64,000 nucleotides of DNA. Source: Dendrophyllia cribrosa. Taxonomy: Eukaryota > Cnidaria > Anthozoa > Scleractinia > Dendrophylliidae. Location: assembly GCA_024195265.1 (NCBI GenBank), contig JAJLRJ010000004.1, positions 46,339,337 through 46,403,336 on the forward strand. The letters run 5' to 3'. The position numbers and the translations under genes were made by a program. Shown one piece after another: positions 34,504 through 45,823 of the stretch (position 1 is the stretch's first letter; the number at the start of each line of letters is the position of its first letter). The notes beneath the pieces were generated by a model, which was not told where the DNA came from, made no database searches, and saw only the letters and a program-made list of their open reading frames with translations.

Positions 34504-35200
34504 ATAAAAATCGATAAGAGGATCTGTTGTGAGTAATCGATGTTTAACTATTTTTCAATTATCAATATCGATTTTATCGAAAAATTTATTGTTGAGCAAT
34601 GTGAAAACCTGACTCCCTCAAACGGCTCGACATCGAGCCTATAACCACCAAGAAAAACGGAAATAATGACCGAGTAGAAGAAAAACAAATCAATCAAACG
34701 AAGAATGACCTATGACAGCAAGTAAGACAGTGAGCAGAACTTTCTACAAACTATTTGCTTTTTCTGCGAGAAAAAAAAAAATGATCCGATCACGTCAACG
34801 GAAGCAGTAAGGAGTTTAAAGCAGCATAACGTAGCAATGTTCCGTAAAAAAAAAATCGACAAGAGGATCTGTTGTGAGTAATCGATATTTAACGATTTTT
34901 AAATTATCAATATCGATTTTATCGAATAATTTATTGTTGGCCAATCTGAAAATTGGACTCCCTCAAACAGTAAGACAAACGGAAATAATGACCGAGTATA
35001 GTAGAAGAAAAACAAATCAATCAAACGGAGAATGACCTATGACAGCAAGTAAGACAGTGAGCAGAACTTTCTACAAACTATTTGCTTTTTCTGCGAGAAA
35101 AGAATGATCTGACCACGTCAACGGAAGCAGTAAGGAGTTTAAAGCAGCGCCGGTAACGTAGCAATGTTCCGTAAAAAGAAAAAAAAACGCTTGCACACAA
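34504..35200 (+). repeat. Tandem duplication, unit about 343 bp
   Basis: Two units start near aagaggatctgttgtgagta (34518 and 34861) and share tatcgattttatcga, gaccgagta, tgacagcaagtaagacagtg and gtcaacggaagcagtaagga. A partial, more diverged third copy follows at about 35215-35310. The first unit has a 26-bp extra block (ggctcgacatcgagcc). Confidence 0.9.
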
Positions 35201-35633
35201 AGACCTACCAGATAAATGCCGCGGGCTAGATAGACTAGATAAACAAATCAATCAAACCACAAAGGAACTGCGATAGCAAGTAAGACCGTGAGAAAAACTT
35301 TCTACTAACCAACAGACCCACCCAGATAAATACCGCCTAGATTTCAGTTCTAAACCAGTCTACAGTTCTGTAGAGTGGCGGCGGAGTCAACGAACACCAT
35401 TATCAAGTGAGTCAGTCAATTAAAAGCAGTCCACCCTGATGAATCATTGCAGGTTTTAGTAATTTTCAGACGGTCTTGTGAAGCCAATCGTGTTTGTTAA
35501 AATGCGAACAGTAAGAAGTGTACACCAGTTAGTTTTTTATTTTTGAGTCTATTATGCATTTTTTTTTTGCGATTTTTCGACAGATATAGTCATAAGATTT
35601 GGTGCGGGGTATTTGCAGTTCATAACGTTTATA

Positions 35634-36202
35634 CAGTAGAACCCCGCTAACTCGAACTCGGATAACTCGAACTCCCCGCTAACTCGAACTAAGTTCGATT
35701 TCCCTTGGATTTGGTCCTGTTTTTGAGTCATTTTTACTCGGATATCTCGAACTCGGTTAACTCGAATTCTATAGGAATTCCCCGCTAACCCGAACTATTT
35801 TTCGTTTCCCTTGGCCCAAATTTACCCCGATAACTCGAACTCTGTTGTTATCTGATTGTAACTTCGGACTGATCACGTCCCCACGGCAGTGAAAATAGGA
35901 AAACGGACATGGTTACTTCTTTAATGTTGTTTTGTATTAGTTGGACCGTATTATAATATACTACAAACTTCGTTTATATTGCAAAAACATGTACCCATGT
36001 TAAAGTTACACTTAGCTTGAAGTCATAATCTTTGAAATTTCTTGTTACCAATTCGCAAATTGAGCGATGTTTATCACAGAAGTAGATTATTAATAATTAA
36101 CAAAAATAAATAAATGTTTCATCGATCCCGATAACTCGAACCCCCGCTAACTCGAACTGATTTTTGTTTCCTTTCAGAGTTCGAGTTAGCGGGGTTCTAC
36201 TG
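35634..36202. mobile_element. Tigger/pogo-like non-autonomous element
   Basis: Ends CAGTAGAACCCCGCTAACTC and its exact mirror, flanked by TA at 35632-35633 and 36203-36204. The left third repeats gataactcgaactc-like blocks at least six times, so the terminal sequence seems to have been amplified internally. No transposase ORF is present. Confidence 0.9.
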
Positions 36203-36786
36203 TATTTTGTTTTGGCCCACCAACCTTTACCGGGGTTGTCTAGCAGAATCGCAAAATCTGACGGTGGTAGACGATCTTGAATTATTCGTGGAATCCAACG
36301 GGGATTTTTTTTATCTTATATCCATTCGGTAAAAATCGGACGCCTAGAATTAAACTTTAAAAAAATTAAATATATTTCAGCTCAAAAGTCAGGGTTTAAG
36401 ACTTTCCAACATATTGCGAAGCGTCCAAGTTTACTCAAATCAAGGACAGGTTGACAAAATTTTGAGACAAAATTGAACATGCCCTTCCCTGTTGGGCTTT
36501 GATTTTACTCTGGTACCCAGTGCTGACCGCGCATCCGTGGTCTATTCCGTTCTTCACGCTTTTATGGCGCCTATTTTGCAGTGCTATGTGATTTTGTGTA
36601 GCGGCTTATTCGTCATAATAACAAGGGATGTTCAATTTGTTCAAAGAAATTGGACTTAACGTTATTCTGCTGTAAGGAAGACCAGTCAGAATGGGATCAG
36701 CACCTATTTTTGTGCGAAAAATGAGCCATTTGTGGACACGTGTCGAATGCCGAAAGCTACCGAACTCTCCTTCCTTTCAGTTATAT

Positions 36787-36935
36787 TATAGGTGGTTTTC
36801 ATGTTACGTCATCGCCGCCATGCTGGTGGACATAAACAATAGTTCTCTCATTAGCTCCTTTTGTTCGTCCACCAGCATTTGTTCGTTTCACTATTGTTAT
36901 CTATGTCTCTAGAGATTGGTTGCAAACCACCTATA
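36787..36935. mobile_element. Short MITE
   Basis: Inverted ends tataggtggttt and aaaccacctata, 149 bp. An inner mirrored block is formed by gctggtggac and gtccaccagc. Confidence 0.8.
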
Positions 36936-37059
36936 CAAGGTAAGATAAATGGACTAAACATCGTTCAAATAGCGTAGAAACACTGTATAAAGATAGAACA
37001 CAACACCAATAAATGTTTCAACGATTTTATTCAACAATTTTGATTTATATATTGCTTAA

Positions 37060-37345
37060 AACGTTGAATTCGAAATTCCATACAATGTCTTATATTTTCA
37101 AATATCATAAATATGCAAACATTACGCTTGGGTTTCCTGCGGTCGCGTTAGTGAGTTATAGAGATTTGAATTTACAAAATGCTAATACGTTGACGTCAGG
37201 ACTAATTTATTATTCAATAACTTCTTCAGCTTGTTTTCACCTCCAAGTAATATTTTTTACGAATCAATTGACTATACACAGTTTATATTTAGTATTTTTC
37301 AAATTGATTATCCTTAAGCTGTAAACTACGCATTGTAAGTTAAAT
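37060..37345 (-). repeat. Relic of the TTAA-flanked MITE family
   Basis: Shares gttagtgagttatagagat, ttgaatttacaaaatgctaa, cacctccaagtaatattttt and ccttaagctgtaaactacgc with the elements at 229-440 and 40545-40920. Both ends are degraded. Confidence 0.6.
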
Positions 37346-37766
37346 TAGAAATATATAGTTCTAACTTCACTCACGTCGCCTTGTGCAAACATGTCTGTGT
37401 ATTTTTTACAATTTTGATTCCCAAATAAGTTTCTTGGCCAATTTTCGATACGCAACTGGTTTATTCTATTCGGAAATTAGTCAGTCTATTTATTCTAGAC
37501 GAGAAAAAGTTGTTTTGTGAGCTTTTTTATGGATGAGTCAATTCCAGCAGTGAACATCCCCACCCCCCTCCGGGCCAACCCCCGGGCATTTGCGTTTTTT
37601 TTTTTAAATATGGTTAATTCTTTAATTACGAGTCTTGCGAAAGCTTTGAAATGATGGGCACTTTAAAATTCAAATTTCGTGTCTTGTCTTGTTAATTATT
37701 AACTGGTTAATTCGAAAACATGTGTAATGACACGTACTGCGTAGCCCGAGCTGTAATACAGGGTAG

Positions 37767-37771
37767 CCAAT
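37767..37771 (+). promoter_or_regulatory. CCAAT box before GPCR 1
   Basis: ccaat in the context acagggtagccaataaa, 81 bp before the ATG. The same context and spacing (84 bp) occur before GPCR 2, while most other flanking sequence differs, which supports a kept regulatory role. Confidence 0.55.
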
Positions 37772-37847
37772 AAACGGCCGGGTTTATTAGGTCATACTTA
37801 GCTAATATAGACATGTATCTGAATAACAGCTTAAACTTTAGTTCACG

Positions 37848-38789
37848 ATGGGCTTCCAATTCTGCACTGCCAGATTGAGTGAACTTACACAACTTGTTCA
37901 CCTCCATAGAGATTTTATGCTGACATGGTGTATCTTAAACTTGGTATTTTCTGTCGTGGCAGCTCTTGGAAATCTTCTCGTTATTCACGCCCTGTGGAAA
38001 TCCTCATCGATACCGGATGCTGTAAGAAAATTGTTCCTGAGTCTCGCTTTCTCTGACTTTGCCGTTGGGATGCTGTCACAGCCAATGTTTAGTGTTATTA
38101 TTGCGGTGATGTTGAAGATGGCATCGACTGGAGACTATAACTTTGTTTCATTTTGTCCAGCAATTTTAAATGTATGTTATTTCTTTAGTTTTCTCCTCTC
38201 TTCAGCGTCGTTTCTGAATATTATCGTGATTACAGTCGACAGACTTCTCGCTGTTTTGCTCCATTTGCGATATCAAGAACTTGTCACCTCAAAACGTGTT
38301 ATTATAGCGTTGGTGTCTTTATGGATGACAAGTGGTGTCGGCACCTTTACATTCATTCTTCTTCCAAAAGGAAGTCGCTTGGCAGTTGCAGTTATCAGCT
38401 TTATTGGACTTCTCGTGACAACTGTGGCCTACATTCGTATTTACAGTGTTGTAAGATATCATCAGAACCAGATACAGAGCCAACATCAGCTGCCTCAAAA
38501 TACCCAAGCAGTGGACTTACTCCGACAAAAGAAGTCTGCATATAACGCTTTGATTGTCAATGTTGTTTTTATTGCATGTTACCTTCCACTTTTTATCGCT
38601 ATAATATTATTGACGGTTGACAGTTTAAGAATTTCTTTTTTAATACAAGATCAGGTCTCAGTATTTTTGGCTTTCCTCAATTCTTCAGTAAATCCTTTCA
38701 TTTACTGCTGGCGATATCGAGAAATTCGCGAGATCGTGAAAAGAACAGTAACTAAAATATTTCGCATGAAAGGGCAGGAGACAAATTGA
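37848..38789 (+). CDS. Class A (rhodopsin-like) GPCR 1
   Basis: Intronless, 313 residues, seven hydrophobic segments. Landmarks: GN42LLVI in TM1; LSLAFSD70 in TM2; C103 before TM3; DRL131-133 in place of DRY; W159 in TM4; FIACYLP (241-247) in TM6, without the usual tryptophan; N282-P-F-I-Y286 in TM7; then a short basic tail. The N-terminus is short with no signal peptide. The second extracellular loop is very short and has no cysteine to pair with C103, as in melanocortin and related receptors. Ligand unknown. It would signal through G proteins at the plasma membrane. About 60% similar by eye to GPCR 2, 8 kb downstream on the same strand, so the pair arose by duplication. The start is supported by the same cacg/tacg-ATG-G context in both. 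Confidence 0.95.
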   Translation: MGFQFCTARLSELTQLVHLHRDFMLTWCILNLVFSVVAALGNLLVIHALWKSSSIPDAVRKLFLSLAFSDFAVGMLSQPMFSVIIAVMLKMASTGDYNFVSFCPAILNVCYFFSFLLSSASFLNIIVITVDRLLAVLLHLRYQELVTSKRVIIALVSLWMTSGVGTFTFILLPKGSRLAVAVISFIGLLVTTVAYIRIYSVVRYHQNQIQSQHQLPQNTQAVDLLRQKKSAYNALIVNVVFIACYLPLFIAIILLTVDSLRISFLIQDQVSVFLAFLNSSVNPFIYCWRYREIREIVKRTVTKIFRMKGQETN

Positions 38790-39066
38790 GAAAGAATTGA
38801 GAAAATTGAGAAGAAAAAAAGAACACACACACAACTGAGTGAACACAAACGGGTTTTGAAAAATTGTGATGTCAACAATCATTTTGCTGAGTGTCATTTA
38901 CGAACAAACCAGCGACTGGCCGGGACTCTGCTGCGCGCGTTTTCAACAGCACGGACTATACAAACGATGATTCACTCTAGAAAGTTGGTTTACCAAATTA
39001 GAACGAACTCCGTTGAAGGGATGCTAACAGCCATCTGCAGTATTCAAACGACTTAATTATGAGTAG

Positions 39067-39217
39067 CCCTGTTTCGCAGGTACGGCAGCCATATCGATTT
39101 TGCCTCAGGGCATCCCATAATGAACATTGAAAACAAAGGAATATATTAATTTAAATGGTCATTATGGGATGCCCTGAGGGCAAAATCAATATGGCTGCCG
39201 TATCTGCGAAACGGGGT
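39067..39217. mobile_element. Fold-back MITE
   Basis: Arms of about 58 bp: ccctgtttcgcaggtacggc and ctcagggcatcccataatga, mirrored by tcattatgggatgccctgag and gtatctgcgaaacgggg. A short AT spacer lies between them. Confidence 0.9.
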
Positions 39218-39766
39218 ATTGACAGAACTCACTGACAAATTTGACTAACAATAGACTGACCTAATTTATGCTTATAGTGCGTATATTAACACAAAACATC
39301 ATGACACATATGACAGACTATTTTAACTTTTCGTACGCACTGGTGAGGTATATTACTGAAAATTATGGAACATGTCTGAAGTAGATAACAAACAGGCTTG
39401 AAATTATTGTTAGGCACATTCAAATAAAGCAGAGAATTCGTTAGCAAGTAGGATTATCATTTATTAATGCATTTCGTTAACATAATTCACATGTGCCAAA
39501 AGGATGTGATATAGTCAAGTCCCTAAAACAATAGTTTAAGCTCGAAATTTAGCGACTAAATTTGATAGTTGTTAACCAGTCTCGAAAGTGTATTCTTCTG
39601 AAAAAGTTACGACACACGATAAATAAAAGGAGGACTTCATTTTGCTTCAGTGGCAAAAAAACCCCGCAAATCCTGTTTACCTAGAGTGGTCCTCACAGAC
39701 AGCGAAGCAAAGTGCTGAGACAAAGGCGTTCAAAGTGTATTATACACAAAAGCATTACAAGTCATT
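39218..39766. other. Non-coding
   Basis: No feature recognised. Confidence 0.45.
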
Positions 39767-40250
39767 TAGGGTGCGTTCGATTGACCTTATTCCGGAATAA
39801 GAATTAACGGAATAACCCCAAATGCCCCTCCGATTGAGTCGCTATTCCGATTTCAGAATACACGGAATGTATTCCAAGCATTCTACACTAATCCAGAATA
39901 ATGACGTCACCGTCGTCCTCGCCTCGCGGCCTTTTCAAAACAACAAACAAAATGGCTACCGCCGGCGACCATGTGCCGGCGACCATGTGCGAAGAAAATG
40001 AATTGTTACTCAAAAAAGGATACTCCTGGCCGGAGTCGAGAAGAGACGCTTCTCCTCATTTCCTTGTTCGAAGAAATGAAAGAGATATGTTAAAACGTCA
40101 ATTACAAAAAGAAACAAGTCTTGGAATCGATCGCGGGCATTATTCTAGAAACAAAATAATCTTTTTTTTGACCTACGGAAAGGAATGGCTATTCTGGAAT
40201 AATCCGGAATGTATTCTTCTTCCAGAATAGGGTCAATCGAACGCAACCTA
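39767..40250. mobile_element. DNA element with 26-bp inverted ends
   Basis: TAGGGTGCGTTCGATTGACC is mirrored by ggtcaatcgaacgcaaccta with two mismatches over 26 bp. The interior has inverted tccggaat/attccgga themes. A 109-codon ORF (39901-40230) lies inside but runs into the right arm and has no recognisable domain; it is unlikely to be a gene. Confidence 0.8.
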
Positions 40251-40540
40251 ATTTTTAACAAAAACTATACGCATGTTTGCACATACGTAGAAAATTCATA
40301 ACAATAAATAGACAATAAATGAAGATATAAGTGTATAAAGATATGATTCTCTTACATATTCTACTAGATAAACTAGCAATACTAAAGAAAATGAAAATTA
40401 GCACGTTAAAAACAATTGTGTTATATACTGAAATAACAAAGGAACCACAAAGGCAGTCTTTGCTATTGTTATTGTTTTTGTTGTTATTTTTGCAGTCAGT
40501 CGAAGTAAAAATTATATAACAATTTCTTGTTCTTGAGGTG
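40251..40540. other. Non-coding
   Basis: AT-rich spacer, no feature recognised. Confidence 0.45.
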
Positions 40541-40544
40541 TTAA

Positions 40545-40920
40545 AGTGCCTATCACCCCTAGAAAGTTATTTTCAGTATCAACTCTATGTACATTGAAGA
40601 GTTGAATGGTAAAATATTTCTGGTTTTGAACGTCGTGTTTGTGAGTTATAGAGATTACAGCTTGAGGACAATTAATTTGATAAATACTAAAAATAAACTG
40701 TGGATAGTCATTTGATTCGTAAAAAATATTACTTGGAGGTGAAAACAAGTAGTTGTATAATAAATGATTCCCGGGTTGACGTCATCTAATTAGCATTTTG
40801 TAAATTCAAATCTCTATAACTCACAAACGCGACGTTCAAAACCAGAAATATTTTACAATTCAACTATTCAATGTACTTAGAGTTGATTCTGAAAATAACT
40901 TTCTAGGGGTGATAGGCACT
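40545..40920. mobile_element. TTAA-flanked MITE, complete copy
   Basis: Ends AGTGCCTATCACCCCTAGAAA and its mirror, arms of about 120 bp, TTAA on both sides (40541-40544, 40921-40924). It is the reference copy for the partial elements at 229-440 and 37060-37345. Confidence 0.9.
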
Positions 40921-41282
40921 TTAAGTAAATTCTGTTTTTTCTTCCTGTGGGGCCATGCGCGCAGACAAACAGATGGTATACTATACCCAGATCTATCTCA
41001 ATACATCTATTGCTAAATTGATGTTTGAGAATGCATATTAGTTAGAGGTTTAATTTATAGAAGTATGTTGTAAATAGTAAAAATTTATATTGTACAGTAA
41101 TTTTGTTTCATATAGCAGGTTGATTTTGTATTGTAATTCTACACACGACCACATCAGCTTTGCTGTAATTTTATCGCGTTTAAATAAATGCTTTCATCAT
41201 CATTCTTCGATCACTTAGAGTCTATGAGGCAAGTAAATCGTGAAATAATTTCTTTATGCATCAATGTTTGTTAAATGATATA
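40921..41282. other. Non-coding
   Basis: No feature recognised. An AATAAA lies near 41183 without an associated gene. Confidence 0.4.
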
Positions 41283-41760
41283 TATGAAGTAAATCATATA
41301 TGAACTGCGGAAATTAAATCAAATGAAGAATGCATGATCCTCGCAGTTGTGAACGCAATTTAAGCAATTGCGAAAAGAAGCCTGAAAAAAATTCAGGACT
41401 TCAACGGGGTTCGAACCCATGACCTCGCGATACCGGTGCGATGCTCTACCAACTGAGCAATGAAGCCACTGACGTTGGGAGCAGGTCAATTATAGGTTCA
41501 TATGTTCCCGTGAAAGGAGTGAGTGTGAAATGATATATATGAAATAAATCATATATGAACTGCGGAAATGAAATCAAATGAAGAATGATCCTCGCAGTTG
41601 TGAACGCAATTTAAGCAATTGCGAAAAGAAGCCTGAAAAAAATTCAGGACTATAAATCATATATGAACTGCGGAAATGAAATCAAATGAAGAATGATCCT
41701 CGTAGTTGTGAACGCAATTTAAGCAGTTGCGAAAAGAAGCCTGAAAAAATTTCAGGAAAG
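41283..41760 (-). repeat. tRNA-derived SINE with amplified body
   Basis: On the minus strand a tRNA-like head (41467 to 41397) leads into a body of about 110 bp: cctgaattttttcaggcttc, cgcaattgcttaaattgcgt, aactgcgaggatcattcttc and catatatgatt. The same body recurs without a head at 41547-41651 and 41652-41757. The order suggests tandem growth of the body or insertion of one SINE next to older pieces. Confidence 0.8.
41397..41467 (-). tRNA. tRNA-like (Thr, GGT) SINE head / pseudogene
   Basis: Folds as a full cloverleaf: acceptor GGCTTCA/TGAAGTC, D arm GCTCAGTTGGTAGAGC, anticodon loop CCGGTAT, T arm ATGGG-TTCGAAC-CCCGT. The loop has C instead of T at position 33 and the anticodon stem has an A-C mismatch. 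GGT is also not the usual eukaryotic threonine anticodon (AGT). A Pol III promoter (A and B boxes) is intact. More likely the head of a SINE than a working tRNA gene. Confidence 0.5.
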
Positions 41761-43028
41761 CACTCCCATTTGAAAAGTGTTGGAGTTAAGACTTATGATT
41801 GATGCCGTTAGCGATGTTTTCCGCGAACACTTGACGGCTATTAAAGTCAAATGGATCTTTTTTGTAATTGGTTCATAACCGTTATGGCATCAATTTTATT
41901 AATTAGATTATTTCACCTCTGTGAAACATACACAATTTACGTTGTTGTTACATTTTAAAGTTAGGTCTGAGCATACCAAAAAATTGTACCCTGAAAGGAG
42001 ACATTTGCTCCGGGCGTGCGCGTTACTAAAATGAACTATTGCCCATGCGTAGTTGAGCTCGAACGGCCTGGTCGCTATCACCAACAGAAGCCAAAATGGG
42101 CTCAGTCGAAGCATATTGCACTAAAAAAAATGGCAAAATGGCGGAGTTTTTTCGCTCCAACTAAATCATATTTCCCACCAAAATATTCACAAGATCCCAG
42201 TCTCTTCAAAACCGAGTGTGGATGCTGACATTTCGCCTATTAAAATGAGTTATACCGCTAAAAGCGATGACCGCGCGGTTGAACTCCATACAAGCCTTTA
42301 CGTGACATTGGTCACTTCAAGGTCAAAATGACGGGACTTTTTTTTAAGTCATTAAAATATTTTAACGTTTCCAGATAGAATAATAATCAAATTACTGGAA
42401 TCCGCGTGTGGATTTCCGAAAAGTAATTCATAAATGGGCGAAATTTTGATTTTCCCTTCCAAAAATGGCGTTTACGCTGTGATTTTAAGGGTTAAATTGG
42501 GGGTCTAAAGACGAGTTAAAAAATTAGAGGCAAATGTCATCCAATTTTTTGCCATGTGTCCAAAAGCGAGAGCATTAAAATGAAAGTAAATGAGGTGTAT
42601 CTTTTGATGTTCCCGAACAGCGGCTGTTAATCGAGCCTACTTTTGATGCTATTCGTAATACATGTATTTGCTCAAGGCTGTTCTTACTCATTTTTAAGTC
42701 TGCGAATAGAAATCGTAAAGTGTAGCCCCCAAAAATTGGGATGATAAATTGTCACGATATTCGATGACTCAAGTTAACAAAGAATTGAAGTCATCATAAA
42801 TCAATATTTTGCGAACCGCTAACATGAACTCCCTCATGACTAACCCTGGCTTTCTACGAACTCGACGCTGAATGTGTTAAATGTCAATATACTTCTCTTT
42901 AGGAAACGTTTTCGTTTTCGTTTTTAAGACTGTAAAAGTCAGCAAACTGGAACAAAAATAATATCAGAAAAGTGGACTGACTCGTTTGTTTATATTCAGC
43001 ACCTACATTTCCATTTTGATTTTTTTTT
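41761..43028. other. Non-coding
   Basis: No gene could be supported. Two opposite-strand ORFs at 41908-42228 overlap and lack features. The sequence aagggttaaattgg near 42487 resembles a degraded TTAA-type end. Confidence 0.4.
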
Positions 43029-43310
43029 GTCCGTCTTAGAGAGGTGTCCGTCTTACAGAGAGTTTAGTAACAGTAAAATGACTGAAAAACGGCAGGGACC
43101 AACACCAGCTTTCCGTTTTGAGTTTTTTCCCCTAAAAAAAGCACTTTTCAAGTGTCCGTTGACGGTTTCGAAGTGTCCGTTGTCCGTCTTAGAGAGATGT
43201 CCGTCTTACAGAGAGCTTAGTTACAGTAAAATGACTGAAAAACGGCAGGGACCATCACCAGCTGTCCGTCTTATAAAGGTGTCCGTTAAGAGAGAGTTGA
43301 CTGTATTTGC
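43029..43310 (+). repeat. Tandem repeat, about 155-bp unit
   Basis: Two copies of gtccgtcttagagag, gtgtccgtcttacagagag, acagtaaaatgactgaaaaa and cggcagggaccancaccagc. The 120-codon ORF through it repeats the same peptide and is a by-product. It may be an internally amplified end of a Tigger-like element, since it closes with agagagttgactgta. Confidence 0.8.
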
Positions 43311-43313
43311 TTC

Positions 43314-43405
43314 GTGTTCTGGATTGTCTGCCTCTGTTTTCATTGGCCACAATAATGACTTTGATTTTGGTTTTACGACACTCAGCTGAAAATCGCTCTC
43401 CAAAT
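43314..43405 (+). repeat. Repeat R3, fragment
   Basis: Matches the right end of R3: ttggccacaataatgacttt, gattttggttttacgacact and cagctgaaaatcgctct. Confidence 0.6.
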
Positions 43406-43462
43406 GCCCTAAACTTCCTTACTGCAGTAAGGTGTTTCTTGCGTAACAAGCGAGGATACAAG

Positions 43463-43551
43463 CAACCTCGTTCCCAGGGTCTCTCTTCTTCCCTCCCCTT
43501 GGAGCGACACTCCAGGGGGCGGGAAGAAGAGAGACCCTGGGAACGAAGTTG
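43463..43551. mobile_element. Small fold-back (cctcgttcccagggtctc)
   Basis: Arms of about 35 bp, caacctcgttcccagggtct and mirror, with an 18-bp spacer. One arm of the same family lies at 24795-24827. Confidence 0.85.
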
Positions 43552-43823
43552 GGATACAAGGTGCGCCGGAAAGTGTCGATCCCAGTGGATCTAAGTCCGG
43601 AGGGCAACCGAAGGTGGTAACGCTGTGCCACGAGACCAGGATAGTGTTGGGTGCTTGGTCCGGTCCCCTTCTGCTTAAGCTACAGCGGGAGACATTCAGT
43701 CATGCCCTCAAGGTGACCAGCCTGATGGTTTTTCCCCTCCCTTCTAGTCCCCTTCAGTGACGTCGGCTATCTCAACAAAATTTACCTCCTATATCTTAAT
43801 AACTGTAAGTCATAGAGTGCCTT
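43552..43823. other. Non-coding
   Basis: No feature recognised. Confidence 0.4.
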
Positions 43824-43827
43824 TTAA

Positions 43828-44318
43828 AGTGGCTCCAAGTAGTTGTTTTGGGTCACACAAAAAGCTCTTTATTGCCGAGGAGTTAGTCAGAGCTATTTGC
43901 AGGGAGTAATAATTTAAGTCTGATGAAATTTTCTGTGGTAATGTAATGATGGTTTGTGAGACCTATGGAATGTTTTGACCGCTTATATTTTAAACCTGAA
44001 AAAACACATGTTAAAAATGTTCCAGCGATTTATTCAAAATCGAACAGTTTAATTTGTTTGAAATTTCCCCATTTAGTGTGCTACACTTTGTAGATTATAG
44101 CGCATTTATTCGCTTGCCGCGGATAGCCCCAAAATTGAAAGATAATTAGAAAAAACTGTTTTTCGCCATGTTTGTTTACCGTTGTTATGGAAACACTAAC
44201 TAGCATAAAAAGAGCATTTCCCCAAACTTTCACCTGGTATCAAATTCAAAAGTAAGATTATGTATAAGCGCATTCAAAAAGGGAACTGTGACCCCCAAAA
44301 AAACTACTTGGAGCCACC
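43828..44318. mobile_element. TTAA-flanked MITE, third type
   Basis: Ends AGTGGCTCCAAGTAGTTG and mirror (RGTGGCTCCAAGTAGTT), each with a gggtcac block just inside. TTAA on both sides (43824-43827 and 44319-44322). 491 bp, non-coding. The end resembles AGTGCC of the other TTAA elements. Confidence 0.85.
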
Positions 44319-44322
44319 TTAA

Positions 44323-44888
44323 ATGATTGTGAATTGTTTAATAATACTGAACATATAACTAATAAAAATATTGTTAAGCCGTTTTCATATAAATGCAAAA
44401 ACTAATATATCCACAAAATTAATTTCTTTCGTCGTCTGGTGCATAATTTTTATCCACCTTTTATTATTTATGTAAATGTTGTAAATGTTTATTTGGTAAC
44501 TAGACTAACGTTAACTTAAATCCAGTAATGTCTTTATCTGGTCTTGGTAAATCAATTCCAAACGTACATAGATCTAAACTCAGTGCCGAATAAATGGAAT
44601 ATGTCTCGAGGAAAAAACAAAATAACTACTGATCAGTCAAACTCGACTATATGTCATGAGTCATCTAGTGGACGACTTAATTAATTTTTAACAAGACTGT
44701 TGGAGATTAAATTTGAAAGGACGCCAAACCGACAGTGATAATTAAAAATAAAACCTAGAAATTTCGTTCTAGGTGTACACTATATTCTTAATCGGCGTTT
44801 TTAAAAATTTAAAGACGCAAGGCATCATATTGAAATCAAGCCTGAATTATCTTATTATAGAATGAAAGTTTCTGTGTGTTGTCTTATG
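44323..44888. other. Non-coding
   Basis: AT-rich, no feature recognised. Confidence 0.4.
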
Positions 44889-45690
44889 CTGTGTTCACAC
44901 TAGGGCGAAATATGTTTAGTATGATCACGAGTGGGACCATGTTTCACTATGAAATTTGTTCACATCGGTTCATTGCGCGAATCACGATCAAAACATGTTT
45001 ATTCTGAGCATGGTTAAGCTGAGACATTAGAGAGCTTAAGCAACGACGAGACAACGCCATGGAAAACGTCACTTGAAAAAAGGATTCGCGCTTTTTTAAA
45101 CTACTTTGCAGTTGTTCCAGTTTGTTTAGTTTGTTTAATGTGACTGGATTCGGTCCAGCAGCTGAATTTGAAGGGATGGCTTTCCAGTTAAAAAAAAAGG
45201 AAAATTGACCGTCATGTGTTCACGTTCTCCACAAAACCTATAATTTGATCATTTGACGTTGTTGTTTTGCAGGGAACGGCAAAGAAATGTACGAAAATGT
45301 AAAACGCACGTGCAACACGTGCAGAGGCATTGTTTTCGCTCATTAAACCCATTGTTTTGTGCCGTTCTCGCTGCCGTCGCCGTCGTGGTTGCTTAAGCTC
45401 CCTATTAGCCCGAGACGAAACACGTTAGCTCAAATGTCGTCTCCTTGTGAACCGCTGCAATGCCCTTCGTTCTCGAAGGGCTTTTAAAACAAGTAAAATG
45501 TAACCTCAAATCATACTGAACAGCAAGTTTGAGCTCTATTTTATTTTCGGTTCATGTGTAATTATAAAGACTTCATGCAAGCTTTATTATAATATGTTTG
45601 TTTAGTAAAACAGCATAAATTATAGAAGGAGGCGTGAAACATGAAATTTACTCTAACCATGTTTCGGTGCTGATGTATACACAGCGTTAG
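44889..45690. mobile_element. DNA element with a nested MITE
   Basis: The left end atgctgtgttcacactagg is weakly mirrored by the right end gctgatgtatacacagcgtta. Inner mirrored themes are accatgtttcac (left) and gaaacatg (right). The MITE at 45031-45403 sits inside. The outer element is inferred and its borders are approximate. Confidence 0.5.
45031..45403 (+). mobile_element. MITE R5, copy 1
   Basis: Ends agagcttaagcaacgacgag and cgtcgtggttgcttaagctc. ATTAG lies on both sides (45026-45030, 45404-45408). A partial copy in the other orientation is at 47248-47545. Non-coding. Confidence 0.8.
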
Positions 45691-45823
45691 TCTGATCCGA
45701 ATATTGTGTGTATGTATTTTGCATTTCTTTTTAACATAATGTGCCTAGTAGAAAAAAAAATTATACAAGTAAACTGTAGGATGTACAATAACATGAAGTT
45801 GCGGCAGGTGTAACACAGGGTCA

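Noticed and set aside
39901..40230. 109-codon ORF as a gene
   Set aside because: Runs into the inverted end of a DNA element and shows no domain or splice signals.
41397..41467. Functional tRNA-Thr gene
   Set aside because: Position 33 is C, the anticodon stem has a mismatch, GGT is not the usual anticodon, and a SINE body follows directly.
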